In this document: in pieces, positions 51,962-62,004 of the stretch
Layout: each line of letters begins with the position of its first letter
Numbering within the stretch: position 1 is the first letter of the stretch
From: Calliphora vicina
Taxonomy: Eukaryota; Arthropoda; Insecta; Diptera; Calliphoridae
DNA length: 64,000 bases
Assembly (NCBI RefSeq): GCF_958450345.1
Contig: NC_088783.1
Coordinates: 97,955,302-98,019,301 of the forward strand
Reading direction: 5' to 3'
The notes under the pieces: generated by a model
Told to the model about the DNA's origin: nothing
Databases searched by the model: none
Seen by the model: only the letters and a program-made list of their open reading frames with translations
Program-made: the position numbers and the translations under genes

Positions 51962-53517
51962 GGTCTGTTAAGCACAGCCTGCAATAACATTGATTGCATC
52001 TTAAGCATTTCTTGCATCATGTTACTCATTGAGTTTGTAAAGTTATTTACCGATTGCACAAGAGTTTCTATTGTAGATTCTAGTCGGGTAAAATTGAAAA
52101 TTGGCGTTTGCTCTCTTACCTCTGGGTTCATATTTTCGTTTTGGGGTTGACGGACTTGCGGCTGAGTTTGGTTGTTTCTAAGTACATTTGCATATGTTAC
52201 TTTGTTGTCATATGTCTGTTGCAACGGGGGGTAGTTCAAATTGATGTTATTTAATGGCTGAGCGGGGAAAATCTTTGGTTTCTGGCTTTGTGATTTTTTA
52301 ACAATTGAGTAGACAGGACAACCCCTGTAGTTTGCTGTGTGGTTACCTCCGCAATTGCTGCATTTTTTTATTTTAGGATCATATTTAGATTTGTTACATT
52401 GGGATGTGTTATGCAACTCCCCGCAAATGACACATACTGCCTTGGTGTGTCCATATTCTTGGCAATTCATACATTGAACGGGGCCAAATCGTTTGTGTGG
52501 TTCTTCTACCGTAATTTTACGATGCAATAAGTACTTCAAGTTATATATGGGATGTGTTTCATTTTTTTTCAGGTTTATGTCACCGGGTTCAAGTTCAACA
52601 CGGAAGAGTGGTTGGGGTATTTTTTCGCGATTTCTAATATTTATCACATTTTTTGTCTTATAGCCTTTATCTTCTAAGCTTTGCTTTATTTCGAGTGGTT
52701 CAACATTACAGTCAATACCCTTTATTACAACTTGTAGACCCTTGCTTCCTTTCAGCTGATAAGTGTAAAAACTTTTCTTTTGAGTTTCAAAATATGTTAC
52801 AACCTTTCTATAATCGTTTTCACTATTGACCTGTATTTTAGTTTCATGAATCGTGCCTTTCTTGATTGGGATTACGTAAAAAGAGTTCTCTCCTATTAAT
52901 GAGATCAGGCTCTGAACCAGTGGATTCGAATTATTTTCTCTCAAGTAAATGGGGGGTGGTTTTGTAGAATGGATTTTATTTACTGGTTCATTAGTTTCAC
53001 ATTCGAGAATAGAAAAACGATTTTCATTGTTTAGTCTATGAGGTTCACTATCCTTATATAATTTGGCCAAGAGTGCCGCTTTCGAGGACTTGGGACTTCG
53101 TGCCCGTTTTAATACTGTAATATACCGGTCCATTCCAACCTGTATTTGGGATTTATTATCATTATTTAATGGTTGACTAATCTTGGGTACAGCGCCGCTT
53201 AATGGGTTAATTTTATTTGTAGTTAGTGTGGTGGATTTCGTATCTGAAGCTGATATAGCTAGCATACTTTCAGGCATAGATAAAATATTTTTATTTTCTG
53301 ATTGAGTTGAATTTTCTTTTGTTTGACAATCATTAGTTGTTGTCAATGCGGGGGAACAAGAACGAGCGCGGTTAACAGGTTTGGCGGTTAAAAACAAGTT
53401 GTCATCTATTCTTCTGTTTGTTTTGTTTATATTTTTTTCGTCTACATTAACTGTAACGTATGCATTTCTGCCGTTTACACTTAACCTTCGCTCACTGTTT
53501 TCGTTGAAGAGACTCAT
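51958..53517 (-). CDS. Jockey A ORF1 protein (gag-like, three CCHC knuckles)
   Basis: A complete frame of 519 codons from MSLFNENSERRLSVNGRNAY to AVLNRP. The N-terminal half is Ser/Asn/Lys-rich and probably disordered. The middle (about residues 190-320) resembles the RRM-like region of Jockey ORF1 (YTYQLKGSKGLQVVIKGIDC). Three cysteine-histidine knuckles lie at about residues 345-400: CMNCQEYGHTKAVC, CVICGELHNTSQC (sharing its first cysteine) and CSNCGGNHTANYRGC. A C-terminal stretch (ESTIETLVQSVNNFTNSMSN) may form a coiled coil. The protein should bind the LINE RNA. It overlaps ORF2 by ATGA, which allows stop-and-restart translation. No internal stop. Confidence 0.9.
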   Translation of the reverse strand: MSLFNENSERRLSVNGRNAYVTVNVDEKNINKTNRRIDDNLFLTAKPVNRARSCSPALTTTNDCQTKENSTQSENKNILSMPESMLAISASDTKSTTLTTNKINPLSGAVPKISQPLNNDNKSQIQVGMDRYITVLKRARSPKSSKAALLAKLYKDSEPHRLNNENRFSILECETNEPVNKIHSTKPPPIYLRENNSNPLVQSLISLIGENSFYVIPIKKGTIHETKIQVNSENDYRKVVTYFETQKKSFYTYQLKGSKGLQVVIKGIDCNVEPLEIKQSLEDKGYKTKNVINIRNREKIPQPLFRVELEPGDINLKKNETHPIYNLKYLLHRKITVEEPHKRFGPVQCMNCQEYGHTKAVCVICGELHNTSQCNKSKYDPKIKKCSNCGGNHTANYRGCPVYSIVKKSQSQKPKIFPAQPLNNINLNYPPLQQTYDNKVTYANVLRNNQTQPQVRQPQNENMNPEVREQTPIFNFTRLESTIETLVQSVNNFTNSMSNMMQEMLKMQSMLLQAVLNRP

Positions 53518-53759
53518 TTAAGAGTATTTGTAATTACTTTCGTTAACACTCTTGATCTTTATTTAATAGTCAATGCACAAAAAAGGTTCAAAAAAAGAAA
53601 AAAATATAAAGAATTTTTTTTACTTATTTGTCTTTTAGTTGTTGTTTTGATTTTTTATTTAATAATATTATTAAAAAAAAGCGTCCTTTCGCGTAAATAA
53701 TAAACAGGTGATATTTATATTTATTTTCCGATAGATACATTAAAATGACGAGTTAACTC

Positions 53760-53806
53760 GGAGTAAAAATAAACACGTCCGAACTGAACTAGAACTGGAT
53801 ATAATG
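53760..53806 (-). promoter_or_regulatory. Internal promoter of Jockey A (initiator plus DPE-like motif)
   Basis: On the minus strand a TCATT near the 5' end is followed about 26 bp later by GGACGTG, the arrangement known for Jockey-clade internal promoters. Jockey B has AGACGTG at 58951-58957 in the equivalent position. Motif matching only. Confidence 0.45.
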
Positions 53807-54188
53807 ACAAATTATATATAGGGAAAGCTATAGCAGCTATCAATATTAATTTTTAGTACAGAAGTGCGCGGACTACCAACAATATTAAGTAAATGTTAAA
53901 ATTTGTATACATGTGTGTTTGTTTGTATGATTGTTAGCGTATTTGTAATGGCACTCGACTTACAATAAGACAATTAATGAACAATCTAATCGGAGCGACC
54001 TGTCATTTGATTTTATTCGATTGCAGTTTCCTATTTGCTTAGTATTTGCAATGATAATTGATAAAGTCAGTATTTGCAAGTTTGCGGACTAAATCTAGAA
54101 AATCCATGTTTTTCACATGAACAGAAACTAATTTCAGATCGACTAACCCCCATTTTCTCAATATCTGGTTATCGTTTTTCGTAACGAT
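53807..54188. other. Interval between the two Jockey elements
   Basis: No gene. From about 54152, CCATTTTCTCAATATCTGGT begins the left inverted end of the element into which Jockey B inserted. TAACGAT at 54182-54188 is one copy of Jockey B's target duplication. Confidence 0.5.
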
Positions 54189-54326
54189 TTTTTTTTTTTT
54201 TTTTCAGTATCTTTTTTCTTTATTGAATCTTTCTTTTTAGAAATTTACAAATAAGTATTCAAATCTTAACCTAAACTAAAACTAAAGTTGTTATTGCCGC
54301 TGCAATATCCAATGAGTGCTCGATGA

Positions 54327-56931
54327 TTATCTGGCCAGATCCAGTGTTTCCAATCGCCTCAGTCGTCTATGACCCTCAAATGACAGCAACTCCCTGGCGA
54401 GGGGGTTTGGATGATCCATTAGTTTTGAAATGTATTTTAGACTGGAGAGTTTGATCTCCTCGCGTATTATGGGGACATTGAGATCCCTATGGATATTACT
54501 ATTGCGAATGTACCATGGGGCACCTGTTATTGTCCTTAACAGTGCTGACTGCTTTCTTTGCAATTTTTCAACGTTAGATGAGGAGGCTGTTCCCCATAGC
54601 TGAATGCCGTATAGCCATATCGGTTTTATAATTGTTTTGTACAAAAGCACTTTGTATTCCAAGTCTAGAGCAGACCGTGGGCCAATTAACCAGTACAGTT
54701 GGACTGACTTTAATTTTATTTGCGTAACCTTGGCTTCAATATGGTGGGACCATGTTAAACGGCGATCAAGATGGATACCGAGATATCGCACATGGCTCTG
54801 TTCTGGGATTTTGATATTATTTATCTGTATGGAAGGGCAACTTTCTCGTCTTAAAGTAAATGTAACGTGAATACATTTTGTTGCATTGACCTTAATTTTC
54901 CATTTGTCCAGCCATTTTTCCAAATCGCCGATGTGAGACTGGAGTTGTTCAGAAGCTATTACGGGATTTTCATGTGTACTTAAAAAAGCGGTATCATCCG
55001 CAAATGTAGATGTGTGAGTCAGTGCGCTCGTGGGCATATCTGCAGTATATAAAATATATAGGAACGGCCCTAGAATACTTCCCTGTGGTACACCAGCGGA
55101 TATTTTTCGACGTGTTGAGATCACACCCTTTGATCTGATTTGGAAAGATCTTTCTTGTATGTAATTTTTAAGCAGTTTATGTACGTTCGCAGGTAGTAAT
55201 CTAGTAATTTTGTGTATTAGTCCTTCGTGCCAGACTTTATCGAAGGCTTGAGATATGTCAATAAATAATGCGGAACAATACTGCTTGCTCTCGAAGGTTT
55301 TCCGAATAAGTGTAGTTATCCGATGTACCTGTTCGATAGTACTATGTTTCCTTCTGAAACCAAATTGATGGTCAGGAATAATGCAATTTTCGTCAAGGTG
55401 CACTATAAGTCTCTCAAGTAACAACTTTTCAAAAAGTTTTGAGAATATTGACAATAGGCTAATGGGACGGTATGATGTCACTTGAGTGACATCTTTTCCC
55501 GGTTTCGGTATCATAACTATATCAGATATTTTCCATGAGGATGGGAAATATCCAATACGTAGTATTGAGTTAAATATGAACAAAATAATTCTCAGTGCTG
55601 AGTTGGGCAGATTACTTATCATCGTGGTAGTAATTTTATCTATACCAGGTGATTTTCCAGCCTTAAGACCTTTGACCGTCGTCCTCACGGCAGAGAACCG
55701 GAATTTTAGTGGGGCTGGCACCACATTATTTATGACATTATCTCTAATATATGAATTTGTATCATTTGGGGTAAATACATTCTCCAAGTGATTGGCAAAT
55801 GCTTCGATTTTTTCTGAAGTATTTTTTGCCCATTCTCCGTTCTGAAGGCGTATGGGCGACTCATATACAATAGGGCATTGCATATTTTTCACAGCTTTCC
55901 AGAGACTATATTCTGTGTTCTTAGTAGGGTCTAAGTTTCTAAGATAATTTCTCAGGTTAGATTCTTTATTAATCTTTAAGGCGACGTGAAGTCTTCTTTG
56001 GCACTGATTAAGTTTAGCCTTTACGTTCGGAGATCGCGATTGTTGCCATTGACGTCTGAGGGTTCTCTTTTCTTTGATAAGAGAATCAATGTTTTTAGGA
56101 CATTTTGAATGTCTGTAATTCCCCAGGGTGACTGGGGGCGTGGACACTTTAACGGCGTTTGTTAAAATGTCTGTAAATATATCGACAGCGGATTGTATCT
56201 CATACTCATTTTTCAATGAGATGTTTTGTGGCAAGTGTGAGCTAACATACATTTTATACTTTAACCAGTTCGTTTTCTTGTTAGGGAAACAAGAGTAAGA
56301 GTTTTCCAATTTACTTGGAACTGCTAATAACGTTAAAACTGTAGGCGAGTGGTCTGACGAGAGGTCCAGCGAAGTCAATTAGATCGGGAATCTTATTGAG
56401 GTCTGTAGGCCAATAAGTAGGTTGGCCACTAGATATGGCATCTAGTCTGTTAGACGATATTGCTTCTAACAGTTGCCTCCCTCTAGGAGTAATAAGGCGA
56501 GAGCCCCAAAATGTATGTTTTGCATTGTAATCACCAGCTGCTATAAATCTTGGACCTAGAGTCCTAAAATATTCGAGAAACTGCTCTCGATTAATATTAT
56601 ACCTAGGAGGACAATATATTGAAGATATTGTAACTCTACCATCAGGTATATTTATAGATGTAGCCTGGATGTGATCCGTTTTATATTCTGGCATTGGGAA
56701 ATGCCTAATATCCTTTCTCACTAATATAGCTGTTCCACCACAAGCTCTACCACTTGGATGTTTTGTGTCATAAGTATAGTATCCGTTAATTCTGAAACAG
56801 TTCTTTATGGTAAAGTGTGTTTCAGAAACGAGTAGTACATCAATTTCCTGAAGGTGGAGAAATTGTTGTACATCATTCTTATGTTGGCTAAGGCCGTTAG
56901 CATTCCAAAAACAAATTCTTAGAGAATTCAT
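54327..56931 (-). pseudogene. Jockey B ORF2 (endonuclease-RT), one frame break
   Basis: From ATG 56931 (MNSLRICFWNANGLSQHKND) the endonuclease reads VSETHFTIKNCF and RFIAAGDYNAKHTFWGSRL. At about 56376 it runs into a small deletion: the segment between IPDLIDF and the SSDHSP motif is shorter than in family A by about 14 codons and out of frame. From there to 54327 the frame is open: RT motifs AGKSPGIDKITTTMISNLPN, QFGFRRKHSTIEQ, FIDISQAFDKVWH, GVPQGSILGP and FADDTAFLS. Apart from the deletion all signature residues remain. Confidence 0.9.
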
Positions 56932-58670
56932 TTTTTATTTAGCAGGATCTGCATGAGCATGCTTTGATTCTGCATCAATTGTTGAAACATATTTTGCATG
57001 TTCGTCATGAAACTGTTCATGGTTTGAATTAGATTCTCAATAGAGCTTTGAGAGTTATTGTCGGGTACTGGTACACCCTCTTTTAATGCATGTGCATATG
57101 AAAATAATGGTAAATTATTTCCATTGCTTCTTTTCATTTGGGTAACTGAACCCTCATTTGTCGTATTGGCATACGATTTGTTTTGATAATTATCATTTAT
57201 GATGCCCCTATATTGAGCACTAGAAGCACCTGTGTTTGTTTTCATTTGGGTAACTGAACCCTCATTTGTCGTATGGGCATACGATTTGTTTTGATTATTG
57301 TTTTTTATGATACTTCTATATTGAGCACTAGAAGCATCAGGAAGGCTTGGAAAGTTAGAAGCCGTATATTGAGCATATAAAGGTCTTCTTGCCTTCGTTG
57401 ATTCCTGTATGCGTAGGAATACTGGGCATCCACGGTAGTTTGCGGTGTGATTTTGACCACAGTTACTACATTTTCTTATATTATCTGTTTTTGAGTGGGG
57501 GCATTCTTGACTTTTATGAATATCTCCACATCTTACACACACAGAAGGTAATTTGCAGAATGTTCGGGTGTGACCGAACTCTTGGCAATTAAGGCACTGA
57601 GGTGGACCTTTGCGCTTAATTGGTTCTTCTACAATTATTTTACGATTTAGAAGATATCTTAAACCGTATATTGGATGAGTGTCACCCTTTTTCTTTAATT
57701 GAGAAGAGTTGAAAGTGATTTCAACTCTAAAAATTGGTTGAGGAATTTTATTTTTATTTATTATATTGTGAATGGACTTCACTTCAAAGCCTTCAGACTC
57801 TAGCGCCTTTTTAATATCATCAGTTGGCTCAGAACTATCTATACCTTTGATGACTACTGTCAAACCTTTTGCACTTTTCAGTTGATATGTATAATAGTTT
57901 CTTTTCTCGGAATCGAAATTATCAACAATCATTCTGAAATTTTTTTCCGAATAAGTTTGTACCTTTGTCTCTTGAATATTTCCTTTACGTAGAGAGACCA
58001 CGTGGAAATTCTCCTTACCTACAAGTTGGGACAATTTGTTCACCAAAACATTTGTAGTAGGTTCGCGCAAATAAAGAGGAGGTGGCTTATAGTCTTTTAC
58101 AGGCTTTGCGGGTTTTTCTTTACTTTCATGATTGTCAAGAATTGCAAAACGATTTTGACTTACCGGATTTTTCTTCGCCTGTTTTGGATTTGGTTCCAAT
58201 TTTGATGTCCTAGGACTGGACTTGCGTTTAGTTATAGTGATGTAACGGTCCATTCCTGTTAGGATTTTTCCCGTATTTTTCACTATACTATTTTTTGGTA
58301 TGGCACCAGTATTTTTTAATGTAAAACTCGATTGATTTTGCTTATCATCACCGGTTTTTATAGAGTTAATATTTTCATTACTACTATTTGTGACATTGAT
58401 CACAGTAGCATTACTTTTTTCAGCAACCATTTGAGTTGTTGTTTGTTTTTCTATAATTTCTTTTATGTTGTCTTCTACACAATTGTTTTGTTTTGGCGCA
58501 CTAGAGAGTGGAGATCTCTCGTTTGTTGTTGTTCTTACACTTAAATAATTTTTGTGATCTTTTGGATCATATGTATTATTATTGTTGTATGGAGAGCTCA
58601 CAACAATGTATGCATTATTTCCATTGCTGCTGAGCCTCCTTTCACTTGTTGGAGAGTAAGAGAAACTCAT
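56928..58670 (-). CDS. Jockey B ORF1 protein with a 36-codon tandem duplication
   Basis: I choose the ATG at 58668-58670 (MSFSYSPTSERRLSSNGNNA) because it aligns with the family A start; the frame is open a little further upstream without an ATG. It gives 580 codons. Like family A it has a Ser/Asn/Lys-rich N-terminus, an RRM-like middle (YTYQLKSAKGLTVVIKGIDS) and knuckles CLNCQEFGHTRTFC, CVRCGDIHKSQEC and CSNCGQNHTANYRGC. Between the knuckles and the C-terminal coiled-coil-like end (FMTNMQNMFQQLMQNQSMLM) a segment with NKSYAHTTNEGSVTQMK occurs twice, 108 bp apart. It overlaps ORF2 by ATGA. Confidence 0.9.
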   Translation of the reverse strand: MSFSYSPTSERRLSSNGNNAYIVVSSPYNNNNTYDPKDHKNYLSVRTTTNERSPLSSAPKQNNCVEDNIKEIIEKQTTTQMVAEKSNATVINVTNSSNENINSIKTGDDKQNQSSFTLKNTGAIPKNSIVKNTGKILTGMDRYITITKRKSSPRTSKLEPNPKQAKKNPVSQNRFAILDNHESKEKPAKPVKDYKPPPLYLREPTTNVLVNKLSQLVGKENFHVVSLRKGNIQETKVQTYSEKNFRMIVDNFDSEKRNYYTYQLKSAKGLTVVIKGIDSSEPTDDIKKALESEGFEVKSIHNIINKNKIPQPIFRVEITFNSSQLKKKGDTHPIYGLRYLLNRKIIVEEPIKRKGPPQCLNCQEFGHTRTFCKLPSVCVRCGDIHKSQECPHSKTDNIRKCSNCGQNHTANYRGCPVFLRIQESTKARRPLYAQYTASNFPSLPDASSAQYRSIIKNNNQNKSYAHTTNEGSVTQMKTNTGASSAQYRGIINDNYQNKSYANTTNEGSVTQMKRSNGNNLPLFSYAHALKEGVPVPDNNSQSSIENLIQTMNSFMTNMQNMFQQLMQNQSMLMQILLNKK

Positions 58671-58991
58671 ACACAAACACACAAACACTACACTCTTTAT
58701 TTAGGGTTTTATTTATGTTGTTGTTTTTTTTTTTATTACTTTTGCTTTGTTTTTTTTTCTGATTGTTAATATTTGCATTAACAAACAGTTTTTTTTTAAT
58801 TTTATTTTGGCTGTTTAAATCAATATTTAAATATATTTATAAGTATTTAATAAGCGTCCATTCGCTGTTACTTATCTTTGTATATATTTTTTTTTTTTTG
58901 TATTTATCTTCACAATTATTTTATTTATTTATTTGTGAGAGCGATGTAAAACACGTCTATCCACTGTAAACGGCAGAGTATTGATCAACGA

Positions 58992-59221
58992 TAACGATAA
59001 ACCTCCAATTAACATCTTTTTTTTTATGAGAACTGTCAGTTTATCGTCACGATAAAAAATAACCAGAGATTGAAAAAATGGCGGTAAATATATTGTAAAT
59101 CTTTACGGTACGGGTAGCGAAGCACACCGGGTTTTAGCTAGTATTACATAAATATGATGCCTGCAGACAGGCTTCTACAGACTTCTAAAATAATGAAGCC
59201 TTTTTAAATATGTCTGTATGC
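58992..59221. other. Right inverted end of the host MITE and Helitron-like 3' end
   Basis: Contains TAACGAT (58992-58998), GTTTATCGTCACGATAAA, the mirrored MITE end near 59091 and the GGGTAGCGAAGCACACCGGG hairpin region before CTAG at 59140-59143. No gene. Confidence 0.5.
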
Positions 59222-59227
59222 AAGCAT

Positions 59228-59460
59228 TCAGTGTTTCATATGACTATATGCAATTGGGTGGCCTTCTTGTGAAAGAACGGCGCCAATTGCGAAATTGCTT
59301 GCATCGTAGGTGGTTATCTTGGATTTTTTGGAGAATATTGGATACCTAAGGATTGGTGTATTGGTTATAATTTCCTTTAATTTCTCAAAAGCCAATATAT
59401 AATTAGGATCGTATATATTAATTCTTTCTTTCATTTTTCCTTTGTTAAAGGGCTTGCGAT
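59228..59460 (-). pseudogene. Element 3 RNase H start
   Basis: Reads ILRYPIFSKKSKITTYDASN and FAIGAVLSQEGHPIAYSH, the opening of a gypsy RNase H with its first catalytic Asp (YDASN). It is cut off right after the SxxL-type region by the end of the element. Confidence 0.75.
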
Positions 59461-59559
59461 TTTTGCATAATTCCTAACAAATTTTCTATGGAAACCTGTC
59501 AATCCCAGAAATGATTTAATTTGTTTAGTTGTTTTTGGAAGTTTTAGGTTTTGTATTAT

Positions 59560-60070
59560 TTTAATTTTTTTCCGGATTTGGTTTAATGCCTTTTTTGGTC
59601 AGCAGGTGACCTAAAAACTGCGTCACTTTCTTCAGAAAGTCGCATTTGTCTATTTGAATTTTTAATTTGGCTCTTCTTTGAAAATTGATATTGAGGAATT
59701 TATGTGTTCTTCCAGGGATGTGCTAAATACCAATATATCATCCATGTAGACTACATAAGTTTCGTTAATTTGTTCTCGAAGAATTGAATTCATCAGCCTT
59801 TGAAAGGCATGTGAATGAACTCGTAATGCCCAAAAGGCGTTGAAAATGCTGTTCTTACGACCTTTACCAAAATTTGGTGGAATCCTTTTGCAAGGTCCAA
59901 TGTGGTAAAGTATTCGGATTTTTCCAATTTATCTAGAATACCATTTAGGTTTGGTATGGGAAACTTATCATCGACTGTGTTCTCATTCAGTTTTCTGTAG
60001 TCGATGACAATTCTCCATTTTTTCATACCAGAATTGTCTTGCTTTTTGCCACGATCCATAAGGGACTATT
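59560..60070 (-). pseudogene. Element 3 reverse transcriptase, broken
   Basis: Frame 59793-60059 has WRIVIDYRKLNENTVDDKFP, FTTLDLAKGFHQILV (catalytic Asp) and FSTPFGHYEFIHMPF. A second frame has the YMDDILV catalytic box at about 59727-59750 and then the thumb. One or more shifts near 59800 and 59690 separate them. The catalytic residues are present. Confidence 0.8.
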
Positions 60071-60206
60071 ATAAGGAGAATTACTTTCTCTTATAATATT
60101 TTGCGGATATCGATAAATCTTTGAATATAAACGTTTATCTGTTGTCGTGATTACTTCATGACAGATTTCGGTTGTTGTCTCCTTCAACAAAAAACAAATC
60201 CTTAAA

Positions 60207-60600
60207 TTAATTTAGCAAACTTTTTATAGAGTTTTGTTCCTTTTGACTTAAGTCATTTATTCGGATTTTGTTTTGTATTTCATGATTTTCTGTAAACTGA
60301 AGATTTGTAATCATATTAAATGCCAATGGACAAGCATTTTCTTTAAAAAATATTATATTTCCAAATATTTCTAAATAGTTTTGGTCTAGATTTATTTTGG
60401 CATTAATCGTAATTTTCATTGTTGAAGTCGACTATTTTCCATTGGAGGGTACCTATAGCAAGAAATTGTGATTTTGAATTTTGAAGTAGTTCTGAAAAAT
60501 ATGTTTCTTCGTCGAAATTAACATTTTTAGCTTCTTTTAAGGTATCAACATTCATATATTTAGAATTACGAGACCTCTGCGAATTTATGTTAGTATCAAC
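60207..60600 (-). pseudogene. Element 3 protease/linker region, decayed
   Basis: This is between gag and RT on the same strand. Weak pieces (NLDQNYLEIFGNIIFF; FSELLQNSKSQFLAIGTL) fit the retropepsin-to-RT linker of 297-like elements. No clean DTG motif is readable. Confidence 0.4.
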
Positions 60601-61990
60601 ACTCATATGATATAAACGAGTTTTGAGATGAACTAGGTTTATTATTGTTATGGTTATAAGAATTTTGGAATTGACAATTTTCATTATTTCGTTTGTCGAA
60701 GTTTTGTGGTTGGGGAGAGTTTAATTTACGATCGTTATAATAACGAAAATATTGAACTTGATTACTGTCATAATTTGTTCCCCTTCTATTATTATAGTTC
60801 AAATTTTTGGGTTGGTTCTGAGTTTGATTAGTTTTAAAAATTGTGGGCCTTTTCGGAAATGCATCACTGCACTGCATTTGATGCGCATCTGTGATAAGTT
60901 TGCGATGCTGATGCAAATCAGCTGATGCTATTGCGCAGACAATGCATCAGCCATTTTTGTGATGCTTGTTGATGGGTTTTTGCGCATCATCTGTTTCTCT
61001 GTTACTCAATACATTTGCAGTGTTTTGCATTTTAGAACGTACTGCGCATCAGATGCAGCGCAGTGATGCATTTCCGAAAAGGCCTTGTATTCGTTTTATG
61101 CCTGCTAACAATAGTCCTACTATCGTCAAGCAAATTAAGTTTTGTGTATTTACTTATGATATCGTTCAAGGTCAAATTTTCATCCAAATGAACTCTGAGT
61201 GGTCCATCAATTTTCTCAATCAAAATATTAACTAAATCCCTATCTACATTTTCAGATTGATATAACATAGGTTTATTATCATCGAACTCATACATTTCGC
61301 TTATTTTATGCTTAGCAGTTTCGAAATAATTAAACAGTACTCTTAAGTTAATTACTTTAACATAACGACACTTATTGAATATTTCTCCATATGTTGTCCT
61401 CGGTTTGACTTGAAGCTTCAATTTGGTTTTAAGCTACTCTCAGGAAATCTCTCCTGGTTCCCTTACATACGTTCCAAAATCTGCAGTTATTTTCTCATTC
61501 AACATAATCTGTATTCCAAATCTAATTTGATCGGAATTATTTTCGCAGAGTTCTATTACCATGTCCACAGATTTAATGAACCCATTAATGTTGCGATTAC
61601 TGTTCAACGGCCTAATTTGGCGAAATTGCTAAATGACATCCTTGGGTTTCATGAACAGGCGATTTTGTAGCTGAAGTTGCTGTTGTGGATATCGATTTTG
61701 TAGCTGTTGTTGTACATGTTGTAGTTGGGTAGCTGCTGATTCTGCTGAAGGATTTTTGCTTTTTGTTGGTGCAGGACTACATCCCACTCGCAAATCCTTT
61801 GGTTCAATTCTTCCATTTTTATCTTGCTCAACTCTCGATTTTCGTCGAAATTCTTCTGTCGATTCATACACTTAATTCTCTTTGTTAGTTTTATTTATTT
61901 TTTCACCGATATTAAATTGCAGTTACTGATATTCAATTTTTAATTACAGTTACCGATATTCAATTGCAATTAACGATTTTCATTTGCAGT
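60596..61990 (-). pseudogene. Element 3 gag, split by a MITE
   Basis: Pieces: an N-terminal Gln/Asn-rich part (about 61649-61867), a helix-rich capsid-like part (61100-61421; LFNYFETAKHKISEMYEFDD and DLVNILIEKIDGPLRVHLDE), then after the MITE an Asn/Arg/Gln-rich nucleocapsid tail (NQPKNLNYNNRRGTNYDSNQ). No CCHC knuckle is found. The residues KTNTR just before the MITE and TIFKTNQTQ after it locate the insertion in the capsid-nucleocapsid linker. Confidence 0.68.
60846..61084. mobile_element. GGCC-TIR MITE, copy in element 3 gag
   Basis: It has the same ends as 39782-40024 (GGCCTTTTCGGAAATGC inverted at both sides) but lies in the opposite orientation relative to the interior. Flanks TTGTG (60841-60845) and TTGTA (61085-61089) look like a 5-bp target duplication with one change. 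Confidence 0.86.
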
Positions 61991-62004
61991 TACCGACTGC
62001 GCCA
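61989..62004 (-). other. Primer-binding site of element 3 (tRNA-Ser type)
   Basis: The minus strand reads TGGCGCAGTCGGTAAC next to the LTR. TGGCGCAGTCGG is the site I associate with 297 and 17.6, complementary to the 3' end of a serine tRNA. Confidence 0.7.

Larger units (their letters stand above)
49141..53806 (-). mobile_element. Jockey-type LINE family A, near full length
   Basis: It ends (3') in an A run at 49141-49153 on the minus strand and begins near 53806, where TCATT could be the initiator; GGACGTG (a downstream-promoter-element-like motif) lies about 26 bp further in. It has a 5' UTR of about 290 bp, ORF1, ORF2 overlapping by four bases, and a 3' UTR of about 155 bp. Length is 4.67 kb, usual for Jockey. 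Confidence 0.9.
54189..58991 (-). mobile_element. Jockey-type LINE family B, near full length
   Basis: An A run on the minus strand (T run 54189-54204) marks the 3' end. TAACGAT at 54182-54188 and 58992-58998 is a target duplication. The 5' end is near 58991, with AGACGTG a short way inside. The layout is as in family A, with the same four-base ORF1/ORF2 overlap, but the sequences are clearly different, so it is a sister family. Confidence 0.9.
54152..59091. mobile_element. Inverted-repeat element hosting Jockey B
   Basis: CCATTTTCTCAATATCTGGT at 54152 is mirrored (with changes) by 59072-59091, and the match extends through GTTAT...ATCGT...ACGAT towards the insertion. Without the LINE it would be only about 140 bp, a small MITE. 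Confidence 0.55.
48540..59143 (+). mobile_element. Helitron-like element, split by LINE insertions
   Basis: The left end TCTATATATATAAAAGTG follows an A, and the right end GGGTAGCGAAGCACACCGGG then TTTTAGCTAG is followed by a T. This agrees with Helitron rules: 5' TC, a hairpin, a 3' CTAG, and insertion between A and T. The Helitron-like DNA itself is only about 48540-49140 and 59092-59143 plus perhaps 53807-54150; the rest is inserted LINEs. No Rep/helicase is encoded, so it is non-autonomous. Confidence 0.5.
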
